The position numbers were made by a program, and so were the translations under genes. A stretch of 64,000 nt of DNA, taken from contig NZ_LR134290.1 of assembly GCF_900636545.1 (NCBI RefSeq), positions 2,108,001-2,172,000 of the forward strand, written 5' to 3'. The notes beneath the pieces were generated by a model. It saw only the letters and a list, made by a program, of their open reading frames with translations. It searched no databases and had not been told where the DNA came from. This document shows, piece by piece, positions 30,263 to 40,531 of the stretch (position 1 is its first letter; each line of letters starts with the position of its first letter). The stretch comes from Pseudomonas mendocina (GTDB lineage Bacteria; Pseudomonadota; Gammaproteobacteria; Pseudomonadales; Pseudomonadaceae).

Positions 30263-31003
30263 TTACTGGGCGTCGAACGCCTGGCCACTGACGCCTTTGC
30301 TGTCCGGGCCCATCAGGTAGAGGTAGAGCGGCATGATCTCTTCGGGCAGAGGGCGGCTGGCCGGGTTCTCTCCTGGGTAGGCCTGGGCGCGCATGGCCGT
30401 GCGGGTCGCGCCTGGGTTGATGCTGTTGGCACGCACGTTGGCGATGCCGTCCAGCTCATCGGCCATCACCTGCATCAGGCCTTCGGTCGCGAACTTGGAT
30501 ACCGCATATGCGCCCCAGTAGGCGCGGCCCTTGCGGCCGACGCTGCTGGAGGTGAAGGCGACAGAGGCATCCTGCGACAGTTTGAGCAGCGGCAGCAGGG
30601 TGCTGCTGAGCATGAACATGGCATTGACGTTCACATGCATCACACGCATGAAATTGTCGCCGGAGAGCTGCTCCAGTGGCGTGCGCGGGCCGAGGATCGA
30701 GGCGTTGTGCAGCAGGCCGTCGAGTCGGCCGAACTCGTTCTCGATCATCACTGCCAGTTCGTCGTACTGGTGCGGCAGGGCGGTCTCCAGGTTGAAGGGG
30801 ATCACTACTGGTTGCGGGTGGCCGGCTGCCTCGATTTCGTCATACACCTGGCTCAGGTTGGCTTCGGTCTTGCCCAGCAGCAGTACGGTCGCACCGTGTG
30901 CGGCGAAGCTTTTGGCGGCGGCTGCGCCGATGCCGCGCCCGGCGCCGGTGATCAGGATGACGCGATCCTTGAGCAGGTCTGGGCGGGCGGTGTAGTCGAA
31001 CAT
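30263..31003 (-). CDS. SDR oxidoreductase, YciK family
   Basis: A 246-residue short-chain dehydrogenase. The NAD(P)-binding motif is ITGAGRGIGAAAAKSFAAHG. The structural HNASILG replaces the common NNAG. The catalytic residues are the serines of FTSSSVGRKG and Y-x-x-x-K in YAVSKFATEGL. It belongs to the YciK type, whose substrate is not established. It is last in a leftward run from ubiG and mupP. Confidence 0.9.
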   Translation of the reverse strand: MFDYTARPDLLKDRVILITGAGRGIGAAAAKSFAAHGATVLLLGKTEANLSQVYDEIEAAGHPQPVVIPFNLETALPHQYDELAVMIENEFGRLDGLLHNASILGPRTPLEQLSGDNFMRVMHVNVNAMFMLSSTLLPLLKLSQDASVAFTSSSVGRKGRAYWGAYAVSKFATEGLMQVMADELDGIANVRANSINPGATRTAMRAQAYPGENPASRPLPEEIMPLYLYLMGPDSKGVSGQAFDAQ

Positions 31004-31066
31004 GTTCAGGGTCCTTCGCGATGCTGAAGTGAGGCGGGCGGGCCCGCCGAAATTCGGGGTGGCGGC

Positions 31067-31738
31067 TTAGCAGCTGCAGATTGCGCGATCGAGTACGGTA
31101 CGCAGTTCCGATGGGTGATCGACGACGACGTCGGCGCCCCAGTTGCGCGGGTTGTCTTCGGGGTGGATATAGCCGTAGGTGACCGCGGCAGTGCGGCAGC
31201 CGGCGGCGCGGCCGGATTCGATGTCACGTGCATCGTCACCGATGAACAGCACCTCTCCGGGTTTAACCCCCATCTGCTGGCAGGCGAGCAGCAGCATGTC
31301 CGGTGCGGGTTTGCTCTGCTCGACATGATCCGGGCAGACCAGCACGGCCGAGCGCTCGGCTAGATTCAGGCGCTGCATGATCGGCTCGGCGTAGCGTACC
31401 GGCTTGTTGGTGGCTACGCCCCACTGCAGGTGCGCCAGCTCGATGTCGCCTAGCAGGGCTTCGATGCCCTCGAACGGACGGGTAAGTACCGCGCAGTGTT
31501 CTTGATAGCGATCGAGGAATTCCTGGCGTAGCGTTTCGAAGGCAGGCGAGTCCGGGGCCTCATCAAACGCGCAGGCGACCATGGCGCGCGCGCCGCCGGA
31601 TACCTGGTCACGAATGACCTTGTCCGCCAGCGGCGGCAGGCCGCGAGCCGCGCGCATGGCCTGGGTGATGGCGATGAAGTCCGGCGCCGAGTCGAGCAGG
31701 GTGCCGTCCATGTCGAACAGTACAGCGCGCAAACGCAT
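31067..31738 (-). CDS. mupP: N-acetylmuramic acid 6-phosphate phosphatase
   Basis: A 223-residue HAD-superfamily phosphatase. Motif I is [15 protein letters not shown], motif [10 protein letters not shown], motif III K in QSKPAPDM, and motif [14 protein letters not shown]. In pseudomonads the gene after ubiG encodes MupP of the MurNAc recycling route that bypasses fosfomycin-sensitive synthesis; older annotations call it phosphoglycolate phosphatase (gph). Its start codon overlaps the ubiG stop (TGATG). Confidence 0.88.
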   Translation of the reverse strand: MRLRAVLFDMDGTLLDSAPDFIAITQAMRAARGLPPLADKVIRDQVSGGARAMVACAFDEAPDSPAFETLRQEFLDRYQEHCAVLTRPFEGIEALLGDIELAHLQWGVATNKPVRYAEPIMQRLNLAERSAVLVCPDHVEQSKPAPDMLLLACQQMGVKPGEVLFIGDDARDIESGRAAGCRTAAVTYGYIHPEDNPRNWGADVVVDHPSELRTVLDRAICSC

Positions 31739-32436
31739 CAGTCTTTCCTCAGCGTCTGGATCATGTAGTTGACATCGACGTCAACTTCCAACTTGTAGTG
31801 CTTGGTCAGCGGGTTGTAGGTCAGGCCGATGATGTCCTTGACCTCGAGGCCCGCTGCACGGCTCCAGGCGCCCAGTTCGGAGGGGCGGATGAACTTCTTG
31901 AAGTCGTGGGTGCCGCGTGGCAACAGGCGCAGGATATATTCGGCGCCGATTACCGCGAACAGATACGCCTTGGGATTGCGGTTGATGGTGGAGAAAAACA
32001 CCTGGCCGCCCGGTTTGACCAACTTCTGGCAGGCGCGGATCACCGAGGACGGGTCGGGCACGTGCTCGAGCATCTCCAGGCAGGTCACCACGTCGAACTG
32101 GCCTGGCATTTCCTCAGCCAGGGCTTCGGCGGTGATCTGTCGGTAGTCGACTTCGATGCCCGACTCCAACTGGTGCAGCTGGGCGACCGAAAGCGGCGCC
32201 TCACCCATGTCGATGCCGGTGACGGTGGCGCCGCGCTGGGCCATGGCCTCGCTGAGGATACCGCCGCCGCAGCCGACGTCGAGCACGCGTTTGCCGGCCA
32301 GGCCGACGCGCTCGTCGATCCAGTTGACCCGCAGCGGGTTGATGTCGTGCAGAGGTTTGAACTCGCTTTCGCGATCCCACCAGCGGTGTGCCAGGGCCTC
32401 GAATTTGGCGATTTCGGCGCGGTCGACGTTGCTCAT
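31738..32436 (-). CDS. ubiG: Ubiquinone biosynthesis O-methyltransferase
   Basis: A 232-residue SAM methyltransferase that performs both O-methylations in ubiquinone synthesis. Motif I is [16 protein letters not shown]. The N-terminus [19 protein letters not shown] is the UbiG signature. The start at 32436 (MSNVDRAE) matches the family; ATG 32442 and 32451 are in-frame alternatives. The stop overlaps the mupP start by one base, so the two genes are translationally coupled. Confidence 0.95.
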   Translation of the reverse strand: MSNVDRAEIAKFEALAHRWWDRESEFKPLHDINPLRVNWIDERVGLAGKRVLDVGCGGGILSEAMAQRGATVTGIDMGEAPLSVAQLHQLESGIEVDYRQITAEALAEEMPGQFDVVTCLEMLEHVPDPSSVIRACQKLVKPGGQVFFSTINRNPKAYLFAVIGAEYILRLLPRGTHDFKKFIRPSELGAWSRAAGLEVKDIIGLTYNPLTKHYKLEVDVDVNYMIQTLRKD

Positions 32437-32562
32437 AAGCATCTCTTTCAAAGCTGGAAAGCGTATTGCCGCTATGTTGCCAGTTTAAGACTGAGCATGG
32501 GGCGGCGCGGATTCGTTCAATGTATGTCAGTTTGTCGCAGTGTCGAGGGCGCTGCGTGGCGA

Positions 32563-33882
32563 TCACTTCCTGGCAATTTTATCGCCCCAGGCCCGTGCCT
32601 TGGTGATCAGCTCGCCTTCGTCCATGCGCGTCAGGCGGCCATCCTTCAGCAGCTGTTTGCCGCCGACCCAGAGGTGCTTAACGCAGTCGCGGCCGCTGGC
32701 ATAGATGAGCTGCGAAACCGGGTCGTAGATCGGTTGCTGGGCCAGGCCGGAAAGGTCGAAGGCGACCATGTCGGCCAGTTTGCCCAGTTCCAGCGAGCCG
32801 GTCTGTGTTTCCAGGCCCAGTGCGCGGGCTCCATTGAGGGTGGCCATGCGCAGGGCGCTGTGGGCATTCAATGCGGTGGCAGAACCGGCGACGGCCTTGG
32901 CCAGCAGGGCAGCGGTGCGGGTTTCACCGAGCAGGTCGAGGTCGTTGTTGCTGGCGGCGCCGTCGGTGCCGATGGCGACGTTGACGCCGGCCTGCCACAG
33001 CCGCTCGACAGGGCAGAAGCCGCTGGCCAGTTTGAGGTTGGATTCAGGGCAGTGGACGATGCTGCAGTTGTGCTCCACCAGCAGAGCCAGATCCTCGTCA
33101 TCGATCTGGGTCATGTGCACTGCCTGGAAGCGCGGGCCGAGCAGGCCAAGGCGAGCCAGGCGCGCCAGTGGGCGTTCGCCGTGCTTGGCGACGGCTTCAG
33201 CCACTTCCTGGGCGGTTTCGTGGACGTGCATATGAATACCGGCATCCAGTTCATCAGCCAGCACGCGAATCTGCTCGAGCTTGTCGTCGCTCACCGTGTA
33301 CGGCGCGTGAGGGCCGAAGGCGATGCGGATGCGTGGATGTTGCTTGAGATCATCGAACAGTTGCAGGCCCTTGCGTAGCGCCTCGGCGGCGTTGAGCGCG
33401 CCGGGCACCGGGAAGTCCAGTACCGGTACGGTGATCTGCGCCCGGACGCCTGCGTTATGTACGCATTCGCAGGCCACCTGCGGGTAGAAGTACATGTCGG
33501 AGAAGCAACTGATGCCGCTCCTGATCTGTTCGGCAATCGCCAGATCGGTGCCGTCGCGGACGAAATCCTCGTCGACCCACTGACCTTCGGCGGGCCAGAT
33601 GTGCTCGTGCAGCCAGGTCATCAGCGGCAGGTCGTCGGCAATGCCGCGCAAGAGCGTCATCGCCGCATGGCCGTGCGCGTTGATCAGGCCAGGTGCAAGC
33701 AGGCATTGGGGGAGTTCTCGCACCTCCGCTGCAGGATGGCGCAGTGCCTCGGCACGTGGTGCGATCAGTGCGATCTGTCCGTCGCGGATGCCCAGGCCAT
33801 GGTCGCGCAGCACTACCCCGGCCGGTTCTACGGGCACCAGCCAGGAGGGCAGCAGCAACAGGTCGAGAGGGGCTTCGGGCAT
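32563..33882 (-). CDS. mtaD: 5'-methylthioadenosine / S-adenosylhomocysteine deaminase
   Basis: A 439-residue TRZ/ATZ-type amidohydrolase. Metal-site residues are in [38 protein letters not shown] and [14 protein letters not shown]. In P. aeruginosa the equivalent gene beside mtnA encodes a methylthioadenosine deaminase, which forms methylthioinosine. The start at 33882 gives the usual N-terminus ([10 protein letters not shown]). The frame is open to 34329 but that part is Arg/Pro-rich non-coding sequence. It is divergent from the mtnA homologue. Confidence 0.88.
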   Translation of the reverse strand: MPEAPLDLLLLPSWLVPVEPAGVVLRDHGLGIRDGQIALIAPRAEALRHPAAEVRELPQCLLAPGLINAHGHAAMTLLRGIADDLPLMTWLHEHIWPAEGQWVDEDFVRDGTDLAIAEQIRSGISCFSDMYFYPQVACECVHNAGVRAQITVPVLDFPVPGALNAAEALRKGLQLFDDLKQHPRIRIAFGPHAPYTVSDDKLEQIRVLADELDAGIHMHVHETAQEVAEAVAKHGERPLARLARLGLLGPRFQAVHMTQIDDEDLALLVEHNCSIVHCPESNLKLASGFCPVERLWQAGVNVAIGTDGAASNNDLDLLGETRTAALLAKAVAGSATALNAHSALRMATLNGARALGLETQTGSLELGKLADMVAFDLSGLAQQPIYDPVSQLIYASGRDCVKHLWVGGKQLLKDGRLTRMDEGELITKARAWGDKIARK

Positions 33883-34000
33883 TGGGTGTGTCCGTCTGGC
33901 TTGATCGGTGCAAGGAAGGCCGCCAGTGTATAGATGAACGCGCGTAGCTTGAAGTCGTAGGGATGTGCCGGATTGTTCGGCTGGTATCTGCCTGTCTGAG

Positions 34001-34006
34001 TATAAT
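34001..34006 (+). promoter_or_regulatory. Perfect -10 box for the mtnA homologue
   Basis: TATAAT lies 38 nt before the mtnA start codon, in the divergent mtaD/mtnA region. No convincing -35 box was found at 16-18 nt spacing (best CGGCTG); TTGTTC is 22 nt away. Confidence 0.5.
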
Positions 34007-34043
34007 TCGCGGCTTTTTTGACGGTTATCAGGTGGAGAGCACG

Positions 34044-35120
34044 ATGCGCGAGCAATTGCTGGCGGTGGAGAAGGTTCAGGCAATCGAGTGGCGCGATGGC
34101 GCGCTGTATTTGCTCGATCAGCGCCTGTTGCCGCATCGGCAGACCTGGTTGCGCTGCGATACCGTCGCCGAGGTGGTCGATGCGATGCGCGACAGGGTGG
34201 TGCGCGGTGCGTCGGCTGTGGGTATCGCCGGCGCCTATGCGTTGGTGCTGGGTGCGCGTGCGCGACTGCAGGCCGGCGGAGACTGGCGTGAGGCGTTGGA
34301 GGAGGATTTTGCCTGTCTGGAGCGCGCACGACCCGCGGCGGTAAACCTGTCCTGGGCGCTGCAGCGCATGCATGAGCGCCTGGTGCGACTCAAGGAGGAT
34401 GACGATGTCCTGGCGCTGTTGGAGGTCGAGGCGGTCGGAATTCACGTCAGCGATCGTGAGGCGAATCTGACTACGGCGCAGCTGGGTATGGAGCTGATCC
34501 GCAGGCATCAGGGCAATCCTCAGGTGTTGCTGACCCACGGCAATGCCGGTGCGTTGGCCACGGGAGGCTTCGGCACTGCGCTCGGGGTGATCCGTGCGGC
34601 GCATCTGGAAGGGTTGATCGAGCATGTGCATGTCGACGAGACCCGTCCCTGGCTGCTGGGCGCGCGGCTGACCGCCTGGGAGCTGGCGGGCGATGGTGTG
34701 CCGGTCAGTCTCAATGCAGATGCCGCTGCAGCACATCTGATGAAAACCAAGGGCATCACTTGGGTCATCGTCGGGGCCGGCTGCATCGCTGCCAATGGTG
34801 ATGTCGCCAGCAAGATCGGCACCTATCAGCTGGCGGTCAACGCCATGCATCACGGCGTGCGCTTGATGGTGGTGGCACCCAGCTCGGTCATCGACATGAG
34901 CCTGGAAAGTGGCGAAGACATTCTGCTCGAAGAACGAGATGGTCGCGAATTACTGGAAGTGGCGGGCCAGTGCGTGGCGGCGGATGTGCCTGCGGTCAAT
35001 CCGGTGCTCGATGTGACGCCGGCTGATCTGGTTGACTATATCGTGACCGAGAAAGGTGTGGTCGAGCGTCCCGATAGCGCCAAGATGGCGCAACTGATGT
35101 GCCGCAAGCGCCTGCATTGA
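34044..35120 (+). CDS. mtnA: MtnA-like protein lacking both catalytic residues
   Basis: A 358-residue protein colinear with methylthioribose-1-phosphate isomerase. The active enzymes use Cys in [12 protein letters not shown] and Asp in GADRIAANGD. Here the matching sites read [12 protein letters not shown] (G166) and [10 protein letters not shown] (G246, C247). The substrate loop RGAPAIG has become RGASAVG. The rest of the protein is well conserved and the frame is intact. GGAG lies upstream of ATG 34044. It is probably unable to isomerise MTR-1-P; a new binding or structural role is possible. Confidence 0.88.
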   Translation: MREQLLAVEKVQAIEWRDGALYLLDQRLLPHRQTWLRCDTVAEVVDAMRDRVVRGASAVGIAGAYALVLGARARLQAGGDWREALEEDFACLERARPAAVNLSWALQRMHERLVRLKEDDDVLALLEVEAVGIHVSDREANLTTAQLGMELIRRHQGNPQVLLTHGNAGALATGGFGTALGVIRAAHLEGLIEHVHVDETRPWLLGARLTAWELAGDGVPVSLNADAAAAHLMKTKGITWVIVGAGCIAANGDVASKIGTYQLAVNAMHHGVRLMVVAPSSVIDMSLESGEDILLEERDGRELLEVAGQCVAADVPAVNPVLDVTPADLVDYIVTEKGVVERPDSAKMAQLMCRKRLH

Positions 35121-35344
35121 GCCGGCCGCGCGCGCGCCTTCGCGGGGTAGGTGTGCGGCACGCTTTGTGGTAACCTCCGGCAGTTTTCAAGGGGGCTGAC
35201 TGCAGCCACCTTCACAGCATCGAATCGTGACATAACTCGTTGATTTGTCGTGAGTCGCTGATGGCCTGAGGCTATCGCGACGTGCTCCATGGCGTTCAGG
35301 AAGAATGGCACGGAGTTTCACCAGAAAAAGGAACCAGGCTTCTC

Positions 35345-38113
35345 ATGGGCGAACTGGCCAAAGAAATCCTCCCGGTCAATATCGAAGACGAGCTGAAACA
35401 GTCCTACCTCGACTACGCAATGAGCGTGATCGTCGGGCGTGCGCTGCCGGATGCGCGCGATGGCTTGAAGCCGGTCCACCGTCGTGTGCTCTACGCCATG
35501 AGCGAGCTGGGCAACGACTGGAACAAGCCCTACAAGAAATCCGCCCGTGTGGTCGGTGACGTGATCGGTAAATACCACCCGCACGGCGACACTGCGGTGT
35601 ACGACACCATCGTGCGCATGGCGCAGGACTTCTCCCTGCGCTACCTGCTGGTCGACGGTCAGGGCAACTTCGGTTCGGTGGACGGCGACAACGCCGCGGC
35701 CATGCGATACACCGAAGTGCGCATGACCAAATTGGCCCACGAGCTGCTGGCCGACCTGGAAAAGGAAACCGTCGATTGGGTGCCCAACTACGACGGCACC
35801 GAGCAGATCCCTGCAGTGATGCCGACCAAGGTGCCGAACCTGCTGGTCAACGGCTCCTCGGGTATCGCCGTGGGCATGGCCACCAATATCCCGCCGCACA
35901 ACCTCACCGAGGTGATCGATGGCTGCCTGGCGCTGATGGACAACGCCGAGCTGACCGTCGATGAGCTGATGCAATACATCCCGGGTCCGGATTTCCCCAC
36001 CGCGGGCATCATCAATGGCCGTGCCGGCATCATCGAGGCCTATCGCACGGGGCGTGGGCGTATCTATGTGCGTGCTCGGGTCGAGGTCGAGGACATCGAC
36101 AAGGTCGGCGGTCGTCAGCAACTGGTGGTGACCGAGCTGCCGTACCAGCTGAACAAGGCGCGTCTGATCGAGAAGATCGCCGAGCTGGTCAAAGAGAAGA
36201 AGATCGAAGGTATCACCGAGCTGCGTGACGAATCCGACAAGGACGGCATGCGTGTGGTGATCGAGCTGCGCCGTGGCGAGGTGCCAGAGGTCGTGCTCAA
36301 CAACCTCTATGCGCAGACCCAGATGCAGAGCGTTTTCGGCATCAACGTCGTGGCGCTGGTCGACGGTCAGCCGAAGACCATGAACCTCAAGGACATGCTC
36401 GAGGTGTTCATCCGTCACCGCCGCGAAGTGGTGACCCGTCGTACCGTCTACGAGCTGCGCAAGGCGCGCGAGCGCGGCCATATCCTCGAAGGCCAGGCGG
36501 TTGCACTGTCGAACATCGACCCGGTGATCGAGCTGATCAAGAGCTCGCCGACCCCGGCCGAGGCCAAGGAGCGCCTGATCGCGACCGCTTGGGCCTCCAG
36601 TGCCGTGGAAGCCATGGTCGAGCGCGCCGGTGCCGACTCCTGCCGTCCGGAAGGGCTGGATGCGCAATACGGTCTGCGCGATGGCAAGTACTACCTGTCG
36701 CCGGAGCAGGCTCAGGCCATCCTAGAGTTGCGCTTGCACCGCCTGACCGGCCTGGAGCACGAGAAGCTGCTGGGCGAGTACCAGGAAATCCTGGCACTGA
36801 TCGGCGAGCTGATCCGCATCCTGACCAACCCCGAGCGCCTGATGGAAGTCATTCGCGAGGAACTGGAGAAGGTCAAGGCCGAGTTTGGCGATGCCCGTCG
36901 GACCGAGATCATCGCCTCGCGTCAGGACCTGACCATTGCTGACCTGATCACCGAGGAAGAGCGTGTCGTCACCATCTCCCATGGTGGCTATGCCAAGAGC
37001 CAGCCGCTGGCTGCCTACGAGGCGCAGCGTCGCGGAGGCAAGGGCAAGTCTGCCACCGGGGTGAAGGACGAGGACTACGTCGAGCACCTGCTGGTTGCCA
37101 ACAGTCACGCGACCCTGTTGCTGTTCTCCAGCAAGGGCAAGGTGTACTGGCTGCGTACGTTCGAGATTCCCGAGGCCTCGCGTGCTGCCCGTGGTCGTCC
37201 GCTGGTCAACCTGTTGCCGCTGGACGAAGGTGAGCGCATCACCGCCATGCTGCAGATCGACCTCGAAGCCCTGCAGCAGAGCGCCGGTGCCGACGAAGAT
37301 CTGGACGACGAAGGCGTGGTGATCGAGGGCGAAGCCACCGAGGTGGTCGAGGCCGAGGAAGTCGAAGAAGTCGAGGGCGAAACTCCCGAGCTGGTCGCCG
37401 AGCCGACCGGTGCCTTCATCTTCATGGCTACCGCCTTCGGTACTGTGAAGAAGACCCCGCTGGTGCAGTTCAGCCGTCCGCGTAGCGCCGGTCTGATCGC
37501 CCTGAAGCTGGAAGAGGGCGACACCCTGATCGCTGCCGCCATCACCGACGGCGCCAAGGAAGTCATGCTGTTCTCCGACGCCGGCAAGGTGCTGCGCTTC
37601 GCCGAGAGCAAGGTGCGTACCATGGGTCGTACCGCACGCGGTGTGCGCGGCATGCGCCTGGGCAAGGATCAGCAACTGATTTCCATGCTGATTCCGGAGT
37701 CCGGTGCGCAGATTCTCACGGCTTCCGAGCGTGGCTTCGGCAAACGCACCGGCCTGGGCAAATTCCCGCGTCGTGGTCGTGGCGGTCAGGGCGTTATCGC
37801 CATGGTCACCAGCGAGCGTAACGGCAAGCTGGTTGGCGCTATCCAGGTCCAGGACGGCGAGGAAATCATGCTGATTTCCGACCAGGGCACCTTGGTGCGC
37901 ACCCGTGTCGACGAAGTCTCCAGTTCCGGTCGTAACACCCAGGGCGTCACCCTGATCAAGCTGGCCAAGGACGAGACCCTGGTCGGCCTGGAGCGTGTGC
38001 AGGAGCCAACCCCGGTGGAAGAGGATGAGCTGGTCGAAGGCGAAGAGGGCGCTGAAGTCGCCGAAAACGCCGATGCACCAGTCGCCGATGCCGAGGAAGG
38101 CAGCGAGGAATAA
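35345..38113 (+). CDS. gyrA: DNA gyrase subunit A
   Basis: The 922-residue breakage-and-rejoining subunit of gyrase. The catalytic Tyr is Y122 in AMRYTEVRM. The quinolone-resistance region reads [14 protein letters not shown] with T83 and D87, the wild-type sensitive residues. The GyrA box [12 protein letters not shown] starts the C-terminal beta-pinwheel. An acidic insert (about residues 640-692) interrupts the pinwheel, and the C-terminus is acidic too. ATG 35345 (MGELAKEI) is the family start; the frame is open from 35282. Confidence 0.97.
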   Translation: MGELAKEILPVNIEDELKQSYLDYAMSVIVGRALPDARDGLKPVHRRVLYAMSELGNDWNKPYKKSARVVGDVIGKYHPHGDTAVYDTIVRMAQDFSLRYLLVDGQGNFGSVDGDNAAAMRYTEVRMTKLAHELLADLEKETVDWVPNYDGTEQIPAVMPTKVPNLLVNGSSGIAVGMATNIPPHNLTEVIDGCLALMDNAELTVDELMQYIPGPDFPTAGIINGRAGIIEAYRTGRGRIYVRARVEVEDIDKVGGRQQLVVTELPYQLNKARLIEKIAELVKEKKIEGITELRDESDKDGMRVVIELRRGEVPEVVLNNLYAQTQMQSVFGINVVALVDGQPKTMNLKDMLEVFIRHRREVVTRRTVYELRKARERGHILEGQAVALSNIDPVIELIKSSPTPAEAKERLIATAWASSAVEAMVERAGADSCRPEGLDAQYGLRDGKYYLSPEQAQAILELRLHRLTGLEHEKLLGEYQEILALIGELIRILTNPERLMEVIREELEKVKAEFGDARRTEIIASRQDLTIADLITEEERVVTISHGGYAKSQPLAAYEAQRRGGKGKSATGVKDEDYVEHLLVANSHATLLLFSSKGKVYWLRTFEIPEASRAARGRPLVNLLPLDEGERITAMLQIDLEALQQSAGADEDLDDEGVVIEGEATEVVEAEEVEEVEGETPELVAEPTGAFIFMATAFGTVKKTPLVQFSRPRSAGLIALKLEEGDTLIAAAITDGAKEVMLFSDAGKVLRFAESKVRTMGRTARGVRGMRLGKDQQLISMLIPESGAQILTASERGFGKRTGLGKFPRRGRGGQGVIAMVTSERNGKLVGAIQVQDGEEIMLISDQGTLVRTRVDEVSSSGRNTQGVTLIKLAKDETLVGLERVQEPTPVEEDELVEGEEGAEVAENADAPVADAEEGSEE

Positions 38114-38124
38114 AGTCGGGCTTT

Positions 38125-38184
38125 GTGGGAGGGGCGGGTGGCGTTCCGATTAGCGGCGACAGTCGCGGCTAAAGCCCCTCCCAC
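38125..38184. repeat. Inverted REP pair downstream of gyrA
   Basis: GTGGGAGGGGC (38125-38135) pairs with GCCCCTCCCAC (38174-38184), and inner arms TTAGCGGCGAC / GTCGCGGCTAA pair with one mismatch. The long hairpin starts 12 nt after the gyrA stop and probably serves as its transcript end or a stabilising structure. Confidence 0.75.
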
Positions 38185-38252
38185 GGCACGGCAGGCAGTT
38201 TGGACATGCCATCGCCTGGTGGTGGCGTTCTGTGAATCTGAGAGAGACAGAC

Positions 38253-39338
38253 GTGAGCAAGCGAGCTTTTAACTTCTGCGCCGGCCCGGCCGCGCTGCCG
38301 ACCGCTGTACTGCAACGTGCCCAGGCCGAGATGCTCGACTGGCAAGGCAAGGGGCTCTCGGTGATGGAGATGAGCCATCGCAGTGACGAGTACGTGGCCA
38401 TCGCCAGCCAGGCCGAGCAGGATCTGCGCGATCTGCTCGCTGTGCCCAACGACTACAAGGTGCTGTTCCTGCAGGGCGGTGCCAGCCAGCAGTTCGCCGA
38501 GATTCCGCTGAACCTGCTGCCGGAAGACGGCGTCGCCGACTATGTCGAGACCGGCATCTGGTCGAAGAAAGCCATCGAAGAAGCGCGTCGCTATGGCGCC
38601 ATCAATGTGGCTGCCAGTGCCAAGGCGCACGACTACTTCGCCATTCCCGGGCAGAACGACTGGCAACTGTCGAAGAATGCCGCTTACGTGCACTACTGCA
38701 GCAACGAGACCATCGGCGGTCTGCAGTTCGACTGGGTGCCGCAGACCGGCGATATCCCGCTGGTGGTGGATATGTCCTCGGACATCCTCTCGCGTCCACT
38801 CGATGTTTCCCAGTTCGGCCTGATCTACGCGGGTGCGCAGAAGAACATCGGCCCGAGCGGCCTGGTGGTGGTGATCGTGCGTGAAGACCTGCTCGGCCGC
38901 GCTCGCAGCGCTTGCCCGACCATGCTCGATTACAAGATCTCCGCCGATAACGGTTCGATGTACAACACCCCGGCGACCTATTCCTGGTACCTCTCCGGCC
39001 TGGTCTTCCAGTGGCTGAAGGAGCAGGGTGGCGTCGAAGCGATGGAGCGTATCAACCGCGCCAAGAAGGACTTGCTGTACAAGGCCATCGACGGCAGCGA
39101 CTTCTACAGCAACCCCATCGCCCACAACGCGCGCTCCTGGATGAACGTGCCGTTCCGCCTGGCCGATGAGAAATTGGACAAGGCTTTCCTGGCCGGTGCC
39201 GATGAGCGCGGCCTGCTCAACCTCAAGGGCCATCGCTCGGTAGGTGGCATGCGTGCCTCCATCTACAACGCCGTCGGTCTGGATGCTGTCGAGGCGCTGG
39301 TGGCCTACATGGCCGAGTTCGAGAAGGAGCACGGCTGA
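38253..39338 (+). CDS. serC: Phosphoserine aminotransferase
   Basis: A 361-residue PLP enzyme for serine and also pyridoxine synthesis. FNFCAGPAALP, the PLP-lysine region IYAGAQKNIGPSGL, and the end GGMRASIYNAVGLDAVEALV are diagnostic. The start is GTG 38253 (MSKRAFNF); an upstream in-frame GTG at 38232 is less likely. It is the first gene of the mixed-function operon serC-pheA-hisC-tyrA/aroA-cmk-rpsA, and pheA follows after 1 nt. Confidence 0.95.
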   Translation: MSKRAFNFCAGPAALPTAVLQRAQAEMLDWQGKGLSVMEMSHRSDEYVAIASQAEQDLRDLLAVPNDYKVLFLQGGASQQFAEIPLNLLPEDGVADYVETGIWSKKAIEEARRYGAINVAASAKAHDYFAIPGQNDWQLSKNAAYVHYCSNETIGGLQFDWVPQTGDIPLVVDMSSDILSRPLDVSQFGLIYAGAQKNIGPSGLVVVIVREDLLGRARSACPTMLDYKISADNGSMYNTPATYSWYLSGLVFQWLKEQGGVEAMERINRAKKDLLYKAIDGSDFYSNPIAHNARSWMNVPFRLADEKLDKAFLAGADERGLLNLKGHRSVGGMRASIYNAVGLDAVEALVAYMAEFEKEHG

Positions 39339-39339
39339 T

Positions 39340-40434
39340 ATGTCCGAGCAGGAACTGCAAGCGCTGCGCGTACGCATCGACAACCTCGACGAGCGCATTC
39401 TCGAGCTGATCAGCGATCGCGCGCGCTGCGCCGAAGAAGTCGCCCGTGTGAAGATGAAGGAGCTGAAGGAAGGCGAATCGCCGGTCTTCTACCGCCCCGA
39501 ACGCGAGGCGCAGGTGCTCAAGCGCGTGATGGAGCGCAATCAGGGCCCGCTCGGTAACGAGGAAATGGCGCGGCTGTTCCGCGAAATCATGTCCTCCTGC
39601 CTGGCCCTGGAAAATCCGCTTAAAGTCGCCTATCTCGGCCCGGAAGGCACCTTCAGTCAGGCGGCGGCGATGAAGCACTTTGGTCATGCCGTAATCAGCG
39701 TGCCAATGGCCGCCATCGATGAAGTGTTCCGCGAAGTGGCAGCTGGTGCGGTGAATTTCGGCGTGGTGCCGGTGGAGAACTCCACCGAAGGTGCGATCAA
39801 CCACACGCTGGACAGCTTCCTCGAGCACGACATGGTCATCTGTGGTGAGGTGGAGCTGCGTATTCACCACCATCTGCTGGTCGGCGAGACCACTCAGACC
39901 GACAAGATCACCCGCATCTACTCCCACGCCCAGTCGCTGGCCCAGTGCCGCAAGTGGCTGGATGCGCACTACCCGAATGTCGAGCGCGTGGCAGTCTCCA
40001 GCAACGCCGATGCGGCCAAGCGGGTGAAGAGCGAGTGGAACAGTGCGGCCATCGCCGGTGACATGGCAGCCAATTTGTATGGCCTGACCAAACTGGCCGA
40101 GAAGATCGAGGATCGCCCGGACAATTCCACGCGCTTTCTCATCATCGGTAATCAGGAAGTGCCGCCGACCGGCGACGACAAGACCTCGATCATCGTCTCC
40201 ATGCGCAACAAGCCGGGTGCGCTGCACGAGCTTCTGGTGCCGTTCCACAACAACGGCATCGACCTGACCCGTATCGAAACCCGCCCGTCGCGCAGCGGCA
40301 AATGGACCTACGTGTTCTTCATCGACTTCATCGGTCATCACCGTGATCCGCTGATCAAGGATGTGCTGGAGAAGCTCGCGCAAGAGGCCGTGGCGCTCAA
40401 GGTGTTGGGTTCCTATCCCAAGGCGGTATTGTAA
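39340..40434 (+). CDS. pheA: Chorismate mutase / prephenate dehydratase (P-protein)
   Basis: A 364-residue bifunctional enzyme of phenylalanine synthesis. The AroQ mutase is at residues 1-85 (LRVRIDNLDERILELISDRARCAEEVARVK). Prephenate dehydratase follows (about 92-270; GPEGTFSQAAAMKHFG, VPVENSTEGAINHTLD). The regulatory ACT domain is at the end (NKPGALHELLVPF; ETRPSRSGKWTYVFF), with the ESRP-like site that senses phenylalanine. It starts 1 nt after the serC stop. Confidence 0.96.
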   Translation: MSEQELQALRVRIDNLDERILELISDRARCAEEVARVKMKELKEGESPVFYRPEREAQVLKRVMERNQGPLGNEEMARLFREIMSSCLALENPLKVAYLGPEGTFSQAAAMKHFGHAVISVPMAAIDEVFREVAAGAVNFGVVPVENSTEGAINHTLDSFLEHDMVICGEVELRIHHHLLVGETTQTDKITRIYSHAQSLAQCRKWLDAHYPNVERVAVSSNADAAKRVKSEWNSAAIAGDMAANLYGLTKLAEKIEDRPDNSTRFLIIGNQEVPPTGDDKTSIIVSMRNKPGALHELLVPFHNNGIDLTRIETRPSRSGKWTYVFFIDFIGHHRDPLIKDVLEKLAQEAVALKVLGSYPKAVL

Positions 40435-40445
40435 ACCGCGTCCTT

Positions 40446-40468
40446 GTAGGAGCGGCTTTAGCCGCGAT
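40446..40468 (+). repeat. REP element
   Basis: GTAGGAGCGGCTTTAGCCGC and the following GAT is a single REP core like those near 1034 and 16860, with a weak inverted partner (CGCTCCTA) near 40482. It lies between pheA and hisC2 within an operon. Confidence 0.75.
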
Positions 40469-40531
40469 ATTCGTAACTGAATTCGCTCCTATGAAGCCTG
40501 TGGCGCTCGGTCGAGACAATGAGGTTTTGTG

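Noticed and set aside
33883..34329. N-terminal extension of the methylthioadenosine deaminase
   Set aside because: The added residues are Arg/Pro-rich and unlike the family; the divergent mtnA start and its -10 box lie within this stretch.
35281..35344. Longer N-terminus for GyrA
   Set aside because: The conserved start MGELAKEI is at 35345, and the upstream residues are not conserved in the family.
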